A DNA stretch of 64,000 bases from RGIG5327 sp045612485 (GTDB lineage Bacteria; Verrucomicrobiota; Lentisphaeria; Victivallales; UBA1829), in the NCBI GenBank assembly GCA_045612485.1, contig JAZKZE010000121.1:10125-74124 (forward strand), in the 5' to 3' direction. The notes below the pieces were generated by a model that was not told the DNA's origin, made no database searches, and was given only the letters and a program-made list of their open reading frames with translations. Of this stretch, positions 26,901 to 34,515 are shown piece after piece. Position numbers and translations under genes: made by a program. The number at the start of each line of letters is the position of its first letter. Within the stretch, counting starts at the first letter, position 1.

Positions 26901-27817
26901 GGACGCATCTTTTTATAGATCTCACGGAGAGCATCATCAGAAGTAAGATTCTGATCTTTTGCGAGGCAGTTCACAAGATATGCTTCACCGTTCGGGGTGT
27001 AAACGAGATCCACATTCTTGATCTTGGCTTCGGAAAGAGTCTTAACGATGTTCTCATCGAGAGTTGTAAGTTTATCTACAAGCATATCGCCATTTGCAGA
27101 ATAAACAGGTTCGATGGTATGATATACCTTCACGTCCTCTGCTTTAAGCAGCTGGGCGGGAGTCATGGTCTTGATTTCATAGACTTCAGAGAGAATATCT
27201 CTGTCAGTTTCATAGCCGATGGCACGCAGGAATGTCGTAATAAGGAACTTTCTTCTGCGACGCTGACGGTCAAGATAGATATAGATATGATCATTGATAT
27301 CAAATTGTACTTCCAGCCAGTTTCCGCGGTCAGGAATAATACGGAAAGAATAAAGGAAACGGCCGCTGGAATGACGGGTCTTTTCAAAACAGATACCGGG
27401 TGAACGGTGGAGCTGACTGATGATCACACGTTCAGCACCATTAATGATAAAGGTACCGCGTTCGGTCATCATGGGGATCTCGCCGAGCGAAACCCTCTGG
27501 GAAAATACCGCATCTTTTACTTTAAGTTTAAAATCAGCAGAAAGTGCTGCCTGATAGGAAAAACCATCCTTGATGCAGTCAACAATTTCTTTTTTTGGAT
27601 ATTCGATATTATATGAAACGAACTCCAGAACCATCTGTTTGTCGTAACTGGAGATGGGAAAAACATCATTAAAGACTTCCTGAAGTCCCTGATTTACCCT
27701 TTTATCGGGATCGGTGCCGAGTTGGAGAAAAGATTTGTAAGAATCGATCTGAACCCCGATCAAGTCCGGAATTTCCAGCACTTCTCTCAATTTACCATAA
27801 TTAACGCGTTCAGGCAT
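23981..27817 (-). CDS. rpoB: DNA-directed RNA polymerase subunit beta
   Basis: 1278 residues from the ATG at 27817, which has GGGGTGG upstream; a GTG three codons earlier is possible but less likely. Motifs: the rifampicin pocket LSQFMDQTNPLSELTNKRR, GRICPIETPEGPNIGLI, and the C-terminal HLVANKIHARAVGPYS with PLGGKAQHGGQRFGEMEVWA. The position equal to E. coli His526 is Asn (codon 26420-26422, residue 466). Upstream is a 175-base spacer with three hairpins after rplL. Confidence 0.98.
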   Translation of the reverse strand: MPERVNYGKLREVLEIPDLIGVQIDSYKSFLQLGTDPDKRVNQGLQEVFNDVFPISSYDKQMVLEFVSYNIEYPKKEIVDCIKDGFSYQAALSADFKLKVKDAVFSQRVSLGEIPMMTERGTFIINGAERVIISQLHRSPGICFEKTRHSSGRFLYSFRIIPDRGNWLEVQFDINDHIYIYLDRQRRRRKFLITTFLRAIGYETDRDILSEVYEIKTMTPAQLLKAEDVKVYHTIEPVYSANGDMLVDKLTTLDENIVKTLSEAKIKNVDLVYTPNGEAYLVNCLAKDQNLTSDDALREIYKKMRPSDPPSTANAKLLLMRHFFDNKRYDLGTVGRFKINERLGFDKLKNPPTARILEASDLMKATKMLMELRNGNGHTDDIDHLGARRVRTVGELLQNHCRVGLFRTERLIREKLSLSNPDEAMNLNPEKIINPKAFIGVVRDFFARNQLSQFMDQTNPLSELTNKRRLSALGPGGLSRERAGFEVRDVHSSHYGRICPIETPEGPNIGLISSMSLYAKINQYGFLESPYRKVVDGVVTDEIIYMPADKEEKYVIAQANAPLTEDKKFVNPTVMARYYGEAAEYPRESVQFMDVSPKQLVSAAAALIPFLEHDDANRALMGSNMQRQGVPLLITESPYVGTGMEKKVAVDSRAVIVAADDGIVAEVDGSRIIITNDGKELAETADEHPQTYKLVKFLRTNAGTCINQRPIVRKGQVVKKGDPIADGAATDQGELALGKNVMVAFMPWCGYNFEDAIILSERLVKEDVYTSVHIDEFEITSRDTKLGPEEITKDIPNVSEDLLKNLGPDGVVRLGAEVKPGDILVGKITPKSETELAPEERLLRAIFGEKAADVKDSSLYVQSGKGGIVMDVRIEYAKNSEHPAMTNQQKKQQTRHIKDEYKEKRAQLLAELTEKLADELFQKKLPCPIYDGASAKENAILISSNRKVTRPSINKLAQQYDTFKMDDCPTKEAIMNIVKDFKPKFDKIEKDRDANIEALMNGGAEESGTIKKVKVYVASKRKIQVGDKMAGRHGNKGIVSRIVPVEDMPFLKDGTPVDIVLNPLGVPSRMNIGQVLETHLGWAAKMLGMKVATPVFDGVQESTIVEMMEKANAKEAERTGHNYKWGFRETPEGDKYDGKTDVYDGRTGNKFDQRVMVGQIYMLKLDHLVANKIHARAVGPYSLVTQQPLGGKAQHGGQRFGEMEVWALEAYGAAHTLQEMLTVKSDDVTGRSKIYESIVRGENVLEAGRPESFNVLMKEMQSLCLDVRTVKRADTENK

Positions 27818-27862
27818 TATTACCACCCCATTTGTCGTTGTGCGTAGCAGTCTAAATTAAAA

Positions 27863-27987
27863 CGCAGAGACTCTGCGAAATCCGCGGACAGCCCGAACCG
27901 CGAATTTTTTTACAAATAAAAACACAGGAAAGCGGGGGGCCTCCTCTGGGATGTCCCCCGCAATTCCGACCGGATCAAAAAATCCGG
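27863..27987 (-). promoter_or_regulatory. Three-hairpin attenuator-like region between rplL and rpoB
   Basis: In transcription order: CCGGAT/ATCCGG (27970-27987), a GC-rich GCGGGGG/CCCCCGC stem (27932-27961), then CGCAGA/TCTGCG (27863-27877) followed by TTTTAATTT. A weaker CGCGG/CCGCG pair lies between the last two. E. coli has a partial terminator and an RNase III site in this spacer, so reduced read-through into rpoBC is likely here by analogy. Confidence 0.6.
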
Positions 27988-28001
27988 AAAATGAAGTCCA
28001 A

Positions 28002-28406
28002 TTACTTGACTTCGACTTTGGCACCAGCGTCTTCAAGCTGTTTTTTGATCTTGTCAGCTTCTTCCTTGGACACACCTTCTTTGATGGCCTTGGGAGCAGA
28101 ATCAACGAGATCTTTAGCATCTTTGAGTCCGAGACCGGTAATAGCACGGACTTCTTTGATCACGTTGACTTTGGCAGCGCCGGCGTCAGCGAGGATCACA
28201 TTGAATTCAGTTTTTTCTTCAGCAGGAGCAGCGGCAGCAGCGGCAGCGGGAGCTGCAGCAACAGCAACAGGAGCTGCGGCACTGACACCGAGTCTGTCTT
28301 CAAGGGCTTTCACAAGTTTGGAAAGGTCGAGAACAGAGAGTTTCTCGATGTAGGAAATGAACTGTTCCATTTCCGCGGTAACTTCAACTTTGGCTTCTTC
28401 AGACAT
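28002..28406 (-). CDS. rplL: 50S ribosomal protein L7/L12
   Basis: 134 residues. The N-terminal dimerisation helices are followed by an Ala/Pro-rich hinge (VAAAPAAAAAAAPAEE). The C-terminal factor-binding domain is EKTEFNVILADAGAAKVNVIKE in recognisable form, with ITGLGLKDAKDLVDSAPK. It forms the stalk with L10 and recruits EF-Tu and EF-G. It follows rplJ closely and precedes the structured spacer to rpoB. Confidence 0.98.
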   Translation of the reverse strand: MSEEAKVEVTAEMEQFISYIEKLSVLDLSKLVKALEDRLGVSAAAPVAVAAAPAAAAAAAPAEEKTEFNVILADAGAAKVNVIKEVRAITGLGLKDAKDLVDSAPKAIKEGVSKEEADKIKKQLEDAGAKVEVK

Positions 28407-28430
28407 TATAGTCCTCCATATATTTTTTTA

Positions 28431-28979
28431 TTAATTGGGCTTTTCTTCAAGTTTGTTTTTGTAAGCATTCAGAACATTAAGAATGCTTGCGGCCTTGGCA
28501 TTGAGAACTCTCACGAGGCCTGTGGGTACCGCCACGAGAAGTCCGAGCAGCTGAGCACGGAGCTGATCTTTGGTGGGCAGACTGGCCATAGCCTTGACCT
28601 CTTCAGCGGAGAGCATACCGCCTTCAATGTAACCACCTTTAGCTGCAAGAACGTTTTTGGTATCCTTGGCAAATTCTTCAATGACTTTAGCGGTCTGACC
28701 GGGATCATCTGTTCCGAAGATCACTGCTGTGTCACCGGAAATCTTGGTCTGGGCGATCGCTGTAATTCCTTTGGCTTCTGCCACTTTAGCAAGCACACGG
28801 TTTTTAAGCACGTGGCATTTTGCGCCTGTGGCAACGATCTTGCCGCGGAAAGCAGCAAGTTCTTTAGCTTTCAGTCCTTTGTAGGATACGAAATAAATAA
28901 AATTCGCACCTTCAAAAAGTTCAGAGATTTCCTCGAACATCTGGACTTTTTCAGCTCTCATCACTTTAGCAGTACTCAT
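28431..28979 (-). CDS. rplJ: 50S ribosomal protein L10
   Basis: 182 residues; stalk base that binds L7/L12 dimers by its C-terminal helix. Typical elements include NFIYFVSYKGLKAKELAAFR and KNRVLAKVAEAKG in the N-terminal domain. Its ATG overlaps the rplA stop (ATGA), so the L10-binding leader found upstream of rplJ in many bacteria has no room here. Regulation would have to act elsewhere in the rplKAJL transcript. Confidence 0.96.
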   Translation of the reverse strand: MSTAKVMRAEKVQMFEEISELFEGANFIYFVSYKGLKAKELAAFRGKIVATGAKCHVLKNRVLAKVAEAKGITAIAQTKISGDTAVIFGTDDPGQTAKVIEEFAKDTKNVLAAKGGYIEGGMLSAEEVKAMASLPTKDQLRAQLLGLLVAVPTGLVRVLNAKAASILNVLNAYKNKLEEKPN

Positions 28980-29686
28980 TCTTTAGTCTCCTTATCCAAA
29001 CCACGAAGATCGATACGGATCCCGGGAGTCATGGTTGCGGAAACTGTGCAAGACTGCATGTAGATACCTTTTGCAGAAGCAGGTTTCGCTTTGTTGAGAG
29101 CACGGATCACTGCAATACAGTTTGCTGCGAGAGCTTCGGGAGCGAAGGAAAGTTTACCGACAGGAACCTGCACACAGGCACCTTTGTCAGCACGGAATTC
29201 CACACGTCCGGCTTTAGCTTCTTTAACAGCATCAGCGATCTTTTCAGTCACAGTACCGGTTTTGGGGTTGGGCATCAAACCTTTGGGACCGAGCTGACGG
29301 CCCAGAGGACGTACCTTTGCCATAGCAGAAGGAGATGCAATAAGAACATCAAAATCAACCCAGCCGCCTTTGATCCTTTCGATCATATCTTCGAAGCCCA
29401 CAAAGTCTGCACCGGCAGCTGTAGCTTCATTACGATGGGAATCATTGTCAGAGATGACTGTGACAACAACTTTCTTCCCTGTTCCGCTGGGCAGGGGTAC
29501 TGCACCGCGAACGGTCTGGTCTGTCTGTTTGGGATCTACACCGAGCTTGAAAGAAAGTTCGACAGTCTGATCGAACTTGGGCTGGGGCATTTCCTTCAGA
29601 ACGTTGAGCGCATCAATGAGCTGGTACGCACTGTTCTGCGTAATCTTCTCACTCTGTGCCTTGTAAAGTTTACTGCGTTTAGGCAT
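28976..29686 (-). CDS. rplA: 50S ribosomal protein L1
   Basis: 236 residues from the ATG at 29686, which overlaps the rplK stop by 8 bases; the longer upstream frame is the shadow of rplK. Typical motifs: AYQLIDALNVLKEM, RPLGRQLGPKGLMPNPKTGTV and GKLSFAPEALAAN. It forms the E-site stalk. L1 often represses the rplK-rplA transcript through a leader mimic of its rRNA site; the 100-base spacer upstream of rplK is where such a site would lie. Confidence 0.97.
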   Translation of the reverse strand: MPKRSKLYKAQSEKITQNSAYQLIDALNVLKEMPQPKFDQTVELSFKLGVDPKQTDQTVRGAVPLPSGTGKKVVVTVISDNDSHRNEATAAGADFVGFEDMIERIKGGWVDFDVLIASPSAMAKVRPLGRQLGPKGLMPNPKTGTVTEKIADAVKEAKAGRVEFRADKGACVQVPVGKLSFAPEALAANCIAVIRALNKAKPASAKGIYMQSCTVSATMTPGIRIDLRGLDKETKE

Positions 29687-30107
29687 CGACCACCTCGATT
29701 CCCATGCTGCGGGCAGTGCCGGCGATAATTCTGTACGCCGCTTCCTCGCTGCCGGCATTCAGATCGTTTTTCTTCGTCTCCACGATCTGAAGAATCTGTG
29801 CTTTCGTAATCTTTCCAACAATTTCCCGTCCGGGATTGTGGGAAGCGGAAGCTACCCCTGCAGCCTTCTTGATAAGAACGGCAGCGGGAGGACTCTTCAG
29901 GATGAAGGTGAATGAACGATCCTGGTAAACAGTGATCACGACGGGAATGACAAGACCCGCCTGAGCCTGTGTTGCGGCATTGAACTTTTTGCAGAAGTCC
30001 ATGATATTAACCCCAGCCGAACCGAGAGCCGGACCGACGGGAGGTGCAGGATTAGCTGCACCTGCGGGAATCTGCAAACGAATCTCCGCTGTTACCTTTT
30101 TCGCCAT
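29679..30107 (-). CDS. rplK: 50S ribosomal protein L11
   Basis: 142 residues, normal. The proline-rich N-terminal domain reads IPAGAANPAPPVGPALGSAGVNIMDFCKKFN in family form (only PAPPVGPALGSAGVNI is diagnostic), with C-terminal KITKAQILQIVETK binding the GTPase-centre rRNA. GAGG precedes the ATG. The 100-base spacer from nusG contains GC-rich self-complementary sequence, possibly the L1 control site; this was not resolved. Confidence 0.97.
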   Translation of the reverse strand: MAKKVTAEIRLQIPAGAANPAPPVGPALGSAGVNIMDFCKKFNAATQAQAGLVIPVVITVYQDRSFTFILKSPPAAVLIKKAAGVASASHNPGREIVGKITKAQILQIVETKKNDLNAGSEEAAYRIIAGTARSMGIEVVDA

Positions 30108-30207
30108 TTGTTCCTCCGTATTCGCGCTCCGGTTCGGACTGGCAGGGCTCCTCCCGTGACCGCGATGCGTTTACTGTATAAAACGAGTTAATCAGAACCG
30201 GGGAAGA

Positions 30208-30780
30208 TCACTCTTCATCCCGTTCGACCTGCCAAAACTCAACCTCAATAGGAGTAGAACGGCCGAAAATGGATACGGTAAGTTTCAATTTACCATGTTC
30301 CGCATCCACTCCACCGACAGCTGCGGTGAAATTCTCGAAGGGGCCGTCTTTGATTCTTACTCTGTCACCGATCTGATAGGTGACAGCCGGACGGGCTGTT
30401 GCCTCATCCTCTTCCGGTACATTGATCCATGTTCCGATCTCTTCATCAGACATAGGCATGGGATGATCGCCGCCGCAGCTGAATGTAATCACTCCGCGGA
30501 CTCCATGGATAAATGTCCATACAGTTTCATTACGATCACCGTTTTCTTTGTAAAGTTCCATGCGGCAGAAAACATAACCGGGAAAAAGTTTCCGTCTTGT
30601 TTCCTTTTTAACACCATTCTTCACTTCAATAAGTTTTTCAGTGGGAATGAGTATCTCATACACAGGAATGGAAGGATCATCCAGTTTGATCTGGCCTTCT
30701 ATATTTTCCCTTACACGGTTTTCCTGTCCGGAAAGCGTGTGCAGAACGAACCACTGTCCTTTACCTGTATTATCCATCAT
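30208..30780 (-). CDS. nusG: Transcription termination/antitermination factor NusG
   Basis: 190 residues. The N-terminal NGN domain contains WFVLHTLSGQENRVRENIE and KLFPGYVFCRMEL, which contacts the beta' coiled coil. The C-terminal KOW domain contains GDRVRIKDGPFENFTAAVGGVD. CAGGAG lies upstream of the first of two adjacent Met codons, which is used here. Standard secE-nusG-rplK order. Confidence 0.97.
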   Translation of the reverse strand: MMDNTGKGQWFVLHTLSGQENRVRENIEGQIKLDDPSIPVYEILIPTEKLIEVKNGVKKETRRKLFPGYVFCRMELYKENGDRNETVWTFIHGVRGVITFSCGGDHPMPMSDEEIGTWINVPEEDEATARPAVTYQIGDRVRIKDGPFENFTAAVGGVDAEHGKLKLTVSIFGRSTPIEVEFWQVERDEE

Positions 30781-30859
30781 CTGTCAAGCTCCTGAAATTC
30801 TCTCTGAATAGTGTTTATTGGGATCTTCTCCAACCGGCAAATGTGACAATTTCTGTTAA

Positions 30860-31087
30860 TCAGAACGTTGTCAGATACTTCACGACTTTGAAGAGAATCT
30901 GATCAACCACTGTAATAAAGGCAGTACTGACCGCAAGGGCAATAATCACCAGTACAGTGGATTCAAAAAGCTGATCGCGTGTAGGCCAGGAACTTTTCCG
31001 CATCTCATCCATTGTGTTGCTGAAAAATGATCTGATAGAATCAATTACAGCTCCGGCAATTTCAGATATTGTTTTCTTTTTGTCCAT
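30860..31087 (-). CDS. secE: Preprotein translocase subunit SecE
   Basis: 75 residues with the family pattern: an amphipathic stretch FFSNTMDEMRKSSWPTRDQL (the conserved W-P motif) followed by one C-terminal transmembrane helix. The short single-span form is the usual one outside enterobacteria. AAGGAAGCGGG precedes the ATG. It lies between tRNA-Trp and nusG. Confidence 0.96.
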   Translation of the reverse strand: MDKKKTISEIAGAVIDSIRSFFSNTMDEMRKSSWPTRDQLFESTVLVIIALAVSTAFITVVDQILFKVVKYLTTF

Positions 31088-31140
31088 ACCCGCTTCCTTT
31101 TCTTAAAATTCTTTTCAAGCGATAATTTGTATAAAAAAAA

Positions 31141-31216
<76 letters not shown>

Positions 31217-31220
31217 ATGA

Positions 31221-31248
31221 TAAAAACCCCGGGCTCATTTGAACCCGG
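31221..31248 (-). terminator. Terminator between rpmG and tRNA-Trp
   Basis: CCGGGTTC / GAGCCCGG (8 bp with one G-U; 31229-31248) followed by GGTTTTTA on the - strand. It follows the rpmG stop by 18 bases. Confidence 0.8.
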
Positions 31249-31266
31249 AATTCTGATAAGAAAACC

Positions 31267-31416
31267 TTACTTGGTTTCCTTATGAACTGTGCGTTTCCGG
31301 TCAAACTTACAGAACTTTTTGATTTCAAGACGACCGGGAGTATTCTTTTTCTCCTTAGTCGTAGTATAGTTTCTGCGTTTGCACTCGGTGCATTCAAGTG
31401 TAATAATTTCGCGCAT
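31267..31416 (-). CDS. rpmG: 50S ribosomal protein L33
   Basis: 49 residues beginning MREIITLECTECKRRNY and ending HKETK. It matches the length and layout of zinc-type (C+) L33: CTEC near the N-terminus and a second cysteine in KKFCKFDRK. The region's longest open frame is in a different phase, so this short gene is easily missed. CTGGAG precedes the ATG. It lies 74 bases after tuf and is probably co-transcribed with it up to the terminator at 31221-31248. Confidence 0.95.
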   Translation of the reverse strand: MREIITLECTECKRRNYTTTKEKKNTPGRLEIKKFCKFDRKRTVHKETK

Positions 31417-31490
31417 TTTGATTCTCCAGGAATCTCATAAGACAAGGCGCACTTTATCAGTGCGCACTCGTCAAAACCATGAAATCCCGA

Positions 31491-32696
31491 TTATTCGATG
31501 ATTTCAGTTACGCGTCCGGAAGCAACGGTACGGCCGCCTTCACGGATAGCGAAACGCTGGGTCTTTTCCATAGCGATGGGGGCGATGAGTTCCACATTGA
31601 TGGTCACTCTGTCACCAGGCATTACCATGGGAACATCATCGGGAAGCTGGATGATACCAGTCACGTCAGTTGTTCTGAAGTAGAACTGAGGTCTGTAGTT
31701 GGAGACGAACTGTTTGTGACGTCCACCTTCTTCTTTGGTCAGAACGTAGAGTTCAGCAGTGAACTTCTTGTGAGGAGTGATAGAACCGGGTTTGGCAAGA
31801 ACCTGACCACGTTCCACTTCTTCTTTCTTGGTACCGCGGAGGAGGCAACCGATATTGTCACCAGCTTCACCTCTGTCGAGTTCCTTGTGGAACATTTCAA
31901 CACCGGTAATGGTGGTTTTGGTGGTGTCTCTGAGACCGACGATTTCAACTTCATCACCTTTAACAACAACACCGCGTTCCACACGACCGGTAACCACTGT
32001 ACCACGACCTTCGATAGAGAAGATATCTTCGATAGGCATAAGGAAGGGTTTGTCGGTTTCGCGTTCGGGTTCGGGTACCCAGCTGTCACAGGCGTCCATC
32101 AGATTCTGAATGCATTCACAGGCAGGATCGTTGGGATCAGTAGCCTGGAGAGCAGGATATGCAGCACCTCTCACAATGGGGGTATCAGCATCAAAGTCAT
32201 ATTTTTCCAGAAGTTCGCGAATTTCCATTTCAACGAGTTCGAGAAGTTCGGGATCGTCAACGAGGTCAACCTTGTTAAGGAACACGATCAAACGGGGAAC
32301 ACCGACCTGTTTTGCAAGGAGGATGTGTTCACGGGTCTGGGGCATGGGGCCATCAACAGCACTTACTACGAGGATGGCACCGTCCATCTGAGCAGCACCG
32401 GTAATCATGTTTTTGATATAGTCAGCATGGCCGGGGCAGTCAACGTGTGCATAGTGACGGTTGGCGGTCTGATATTCCACGTGGGATGTAGCAATGGTCA
32501 GAATCTTGGTGGAGTCACGACGACCCTGAGATTCAGATGCTTTAGCAACCTGGTCATAGGGAATGTAATCCGCAAGACCTTTGAGGTTCTGCACATGGGT
32601 AATAGCAGCAGTGAGGGTGGTTTTGCCGTGGTCAACGTGTCCGATGGTACCAACGTTCACGTGAGGCTTCTCTCTTACAAATTTTTCTTTGGCCAT
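31491..32696 (-). CDS. tuf: Translation elongation factor Tu
   Basis: 401 residues. GTPase motifs: GHVDHGKTT, DCPGHADY, NKVDLVDD. The switch I Thr region and domain II/III sequences (GRGTVVTGRVERG; RTTDVTGIIQLP) are normal. It delivers aminoacyl-tRNA to the A site. A short insertion with several acidic residues and two Cys follows the G domain (DPNDPACECIQ), which explains a length slightly above the 393-397 norm. AAAGGAGGACC gives a very strong Shine-Dalgarno. Preceded by tRNA-Thr, followed by rpmG. This is the only tuf in the window. Confidence 0.98.
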   Translation of the reverse strand: MAKEKFVREKPHVNVGTIGHVDHGKTTLTAAITHVQNLKGLADYIPYDQVAKASESQGRRDSTKILTIATSHVEYQTANRHYAHVDCPGHADYIKNMITGAAQMDGAILVVSAVDGPMPQTREHILLAKQVGVPRLIVFLNKVDLVDDPELLELVEMEIRELLEKYDFDADTPIVRGAAYPALQATDPNDPACECIQNLMDACDSWVPEPERETDKPFLMPIEDIFSIEGRGTVVTGRVERGVVVKGDEVEIVGLRDTTKTTITGVEMFHKELDRGEAGDNIGCLLRGTKKEEVERGQVLAKPGSITPHKKFTAELYVLTKEEGGRHKQFVSNYRPQFYFRTTDVTGIIQLPDDVPMVMPGDRVTINVELIAPIAMEKTQRFAIREGGRTVASGRVTEIIE

Positions 32697-32807
32697 TTCG
32701 GTCCTCCTTTTTGTGACAGTCGAATTAAACCGTCCAACATTTTTTTTGTTTGAAAAAAGTATGTTATATTCAAGTTGTTTGTTATTCCGCCGGATCGAAA
32801 AAGAAAC

Positions 32808-32883
32808 TGGAGCCTACGACCGGAGTTGAACCGGTGACCTCATCCTTACCAAGGATGTGCTCTACCAACTGAGCTACGTAGGC
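32808..32883 (-). tRNA. trnT: tRNA-Thr (anticodon GGT)
   Basis: 76-base cloverleaf: acceptor GCCTACG / CGTAGGC, discriminator T, encoded CCA, GTTCAACTC T-loop, anticodon stem CATCC/GGATG with loop TTGGTAA. It lies 111 bases upstream of tuf, the common trnT-tuf arrangement. Confidence 0.97.
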
Positions 32884-32922
32884 ATATACCATATCGTACC
32901 TGTTCGATGACAGCAGAACACT

Positions 32923-32950
32923 AATATACACCGGTTTTTCTCTTTTTCAA
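32923..32950 (-). promoter_or_regulatory. Promoter of trnT-tuf-rpmG
   Basis: On the - strand TTGAAA, 16 bases, TATATT; the -10 ends 40 bases before the mature tRNA-Thr. Good match for a highly expressed stable-RNA unit. Confidence 0.65.
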
Positions 32951-33055
32951 GCGGTTTTGCGAAAAAATATTGATTATTTCACATCCTTGCGTTTTTTATC
33001 CGCAAGTACCATTTTCTACAACCGGAGAATTCTATTCTACTTGTCATAAAAAAAA

Positions 33056-33139
33056 TGGTGCTCGAGGGGAGACTCGAACTCCCACGGATCGCTCCACTAG
33101 CACCTCAAGCTAGCGCGTCTGCCATTCCGCCACTCGAGC
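33056..33139 (-). tRNA. trnL: tRNA-Leu (anticodon GAG)
   Basis: 84-base class II tRNA: acceptor GCTCGAG / CTCGAGC, discriminator A, encoded CCA, D-arm GGCGGAATGGCAGACGC, anticodon stem CTAGC/GCTAG with loop TTGAGGT, long variable arm, GTTCGAGTC T-loop. A T-rich run follows the CCA end. Confidence 0.96.
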
Positions 33140-33175
33140 ACATTGCTCAGACAGTTTTTCCTGTCAATGCTAACT

Positions 33176-33203
33176 ACTTTACACCATTTTTTTCATTTGT
33201 CAA
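33176..33203 (-). promoter_or_regulatory. Promoter of tRNA-Leu
   Basis: On the - strand a perfect -35 TTGACA, 16-base spacer and TAAAGT. The -10 ends 36 bases before the tRNA 5' end. Confidence 0.7.
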
Positions 33204-33271
33204 GCCAAAAAGTAAAAAAAATCGCATTTTTCTTCATTTTTTCCATTTTTTTCTGTTTTTGCGGTCATTTT

Positions 33272-34490
33272 TCAGCCTTTTTTCACTCTGATCGTTGCTG
33301 CGAACAGCGAATTGCATACTGCCATGACCGCAGCAAACACAAACAATACCTCTACTCCCAACTTCTGCCACACCCAGCCACCAAGCGGAGCAGACAATAT
33401 TGCTATAAAATGGTTGATGGAGATCCCGGTAGACAATGTTGAGGTAAGTTCATCCCGGTTTGACGCAAGCGTACGCACATATATATTGGTAGCAAGAGCT
33501 GTTGTACTCAATATCGTGTCAAGCAGAAAGTTTATACACAATACTGCGGTAACTGCACATACAGGAAACAACTTCCCGGCATATCCGTACATCAGACATA
33601 CGCCGCTTAATATTACCGTATCCCAGATCATTACATTACGGTACCCCCAGCGGTCCGTGATCTTTCCTACAGCAGGTCCTGCAAATATGTTTACAAAAGC
33701 ACACACGCCCATAAGCATCGCCATTTGTGCTGTGGTAAAATCATATTCCTTTATAAGCACATACGGGGCAAAGGTGATGAAGATCTGTTTCCGCGCCCCG
33801 TAAAAGAGTTCCAGAGCATAAAACTTTGAAAACTTCCGGTCAAGAAAAAGTCTGGGACGTTTTGAGGGTTCATTGGGTGCATTTTTTGAAAATGTACTGA
33901 CAATACTTATCAGCATCAGCAGAGCTATAAAGATCCATAGTACATGAAACAGTGTTTTTTTCAGACTGGGCAAGCAGTTTCACCCCCACAAAAAACAGCG
34001 CGGCAACAATGAGACTGCCCGCCACACTTCCGAAATTCATCATTCCTGTAAGAAATCCCAGGGACTGCCCTGCATGCTCCGCCTTTGCCACCTGCATGGC
34101 AATAGAGGATCTTACCGGCATAACAAGATGTTCCCCCATACTCCAGATCATAATAAATGCTGTAACAAAGATCTTATCCGCAGGCACAAGCAGAAGTGCC
34201 GCACCCGCCATGGATATAAGTATCCCGATCCGCATGATCTTCCAATCGCTCACTTTATACAGCAGTGCAAGCACAAAAACCAGCAGAAGTCCGGGCAGTT
34301 CCCTGAAAAATTCAAGCCAGCCGCGTTCCACGCTGTCCATCCGGTAAACATCTGCAAGAAAATTATTCATTGCCGCAGAAAAACACCCTACAGCGATCCC
34401 CCATACAAAAATACTCAGAAAAAACGCTCCTGCGCCGGAATCTTTTTTGAATATTCCCCTGATTTTTTCCACACTTTCAGACACGATCAT
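33272..34490 (-). pseudogene. MFS transporter gene interrupted by a one-base frameshift
   Basis: Two overlapping frames together encode one 12-TM major-facilitator protein. The first half (from ATG 34490, with AGAGGAG upstream) carries about five TM helices up to VKLLAQSEK. The second continues at TLFHVLWIFIALLML, carries the remaining helices and ends at 33272. The break falls in a run of seven A on the coding strand (33955-33961); six A would join the frames exactly. It may be a real mutation, a phase-variable tract, transcriptional slippage or a sequence error. It lies 25 bases downstream of the TIM-barrel gene, so the substrate is perhaps a sugar or cyclitol. Confidence 0.82.
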
Positions 34491-34515
34491 ATTTTCTCCT
34501 CTTTCTGTGATCTTT

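Noticed and set aside
23966..27403. A 1145-codon open frame on the + strand opposite rpoB
   Set aside because: Codon-bias shadow of rpoB; no ribosome-binding site or domain.
27818..27826. GTG start three codons upstream of rpoB
   Set aside because: It overlaps the GGGGTGG that serves the ATG at 27817.
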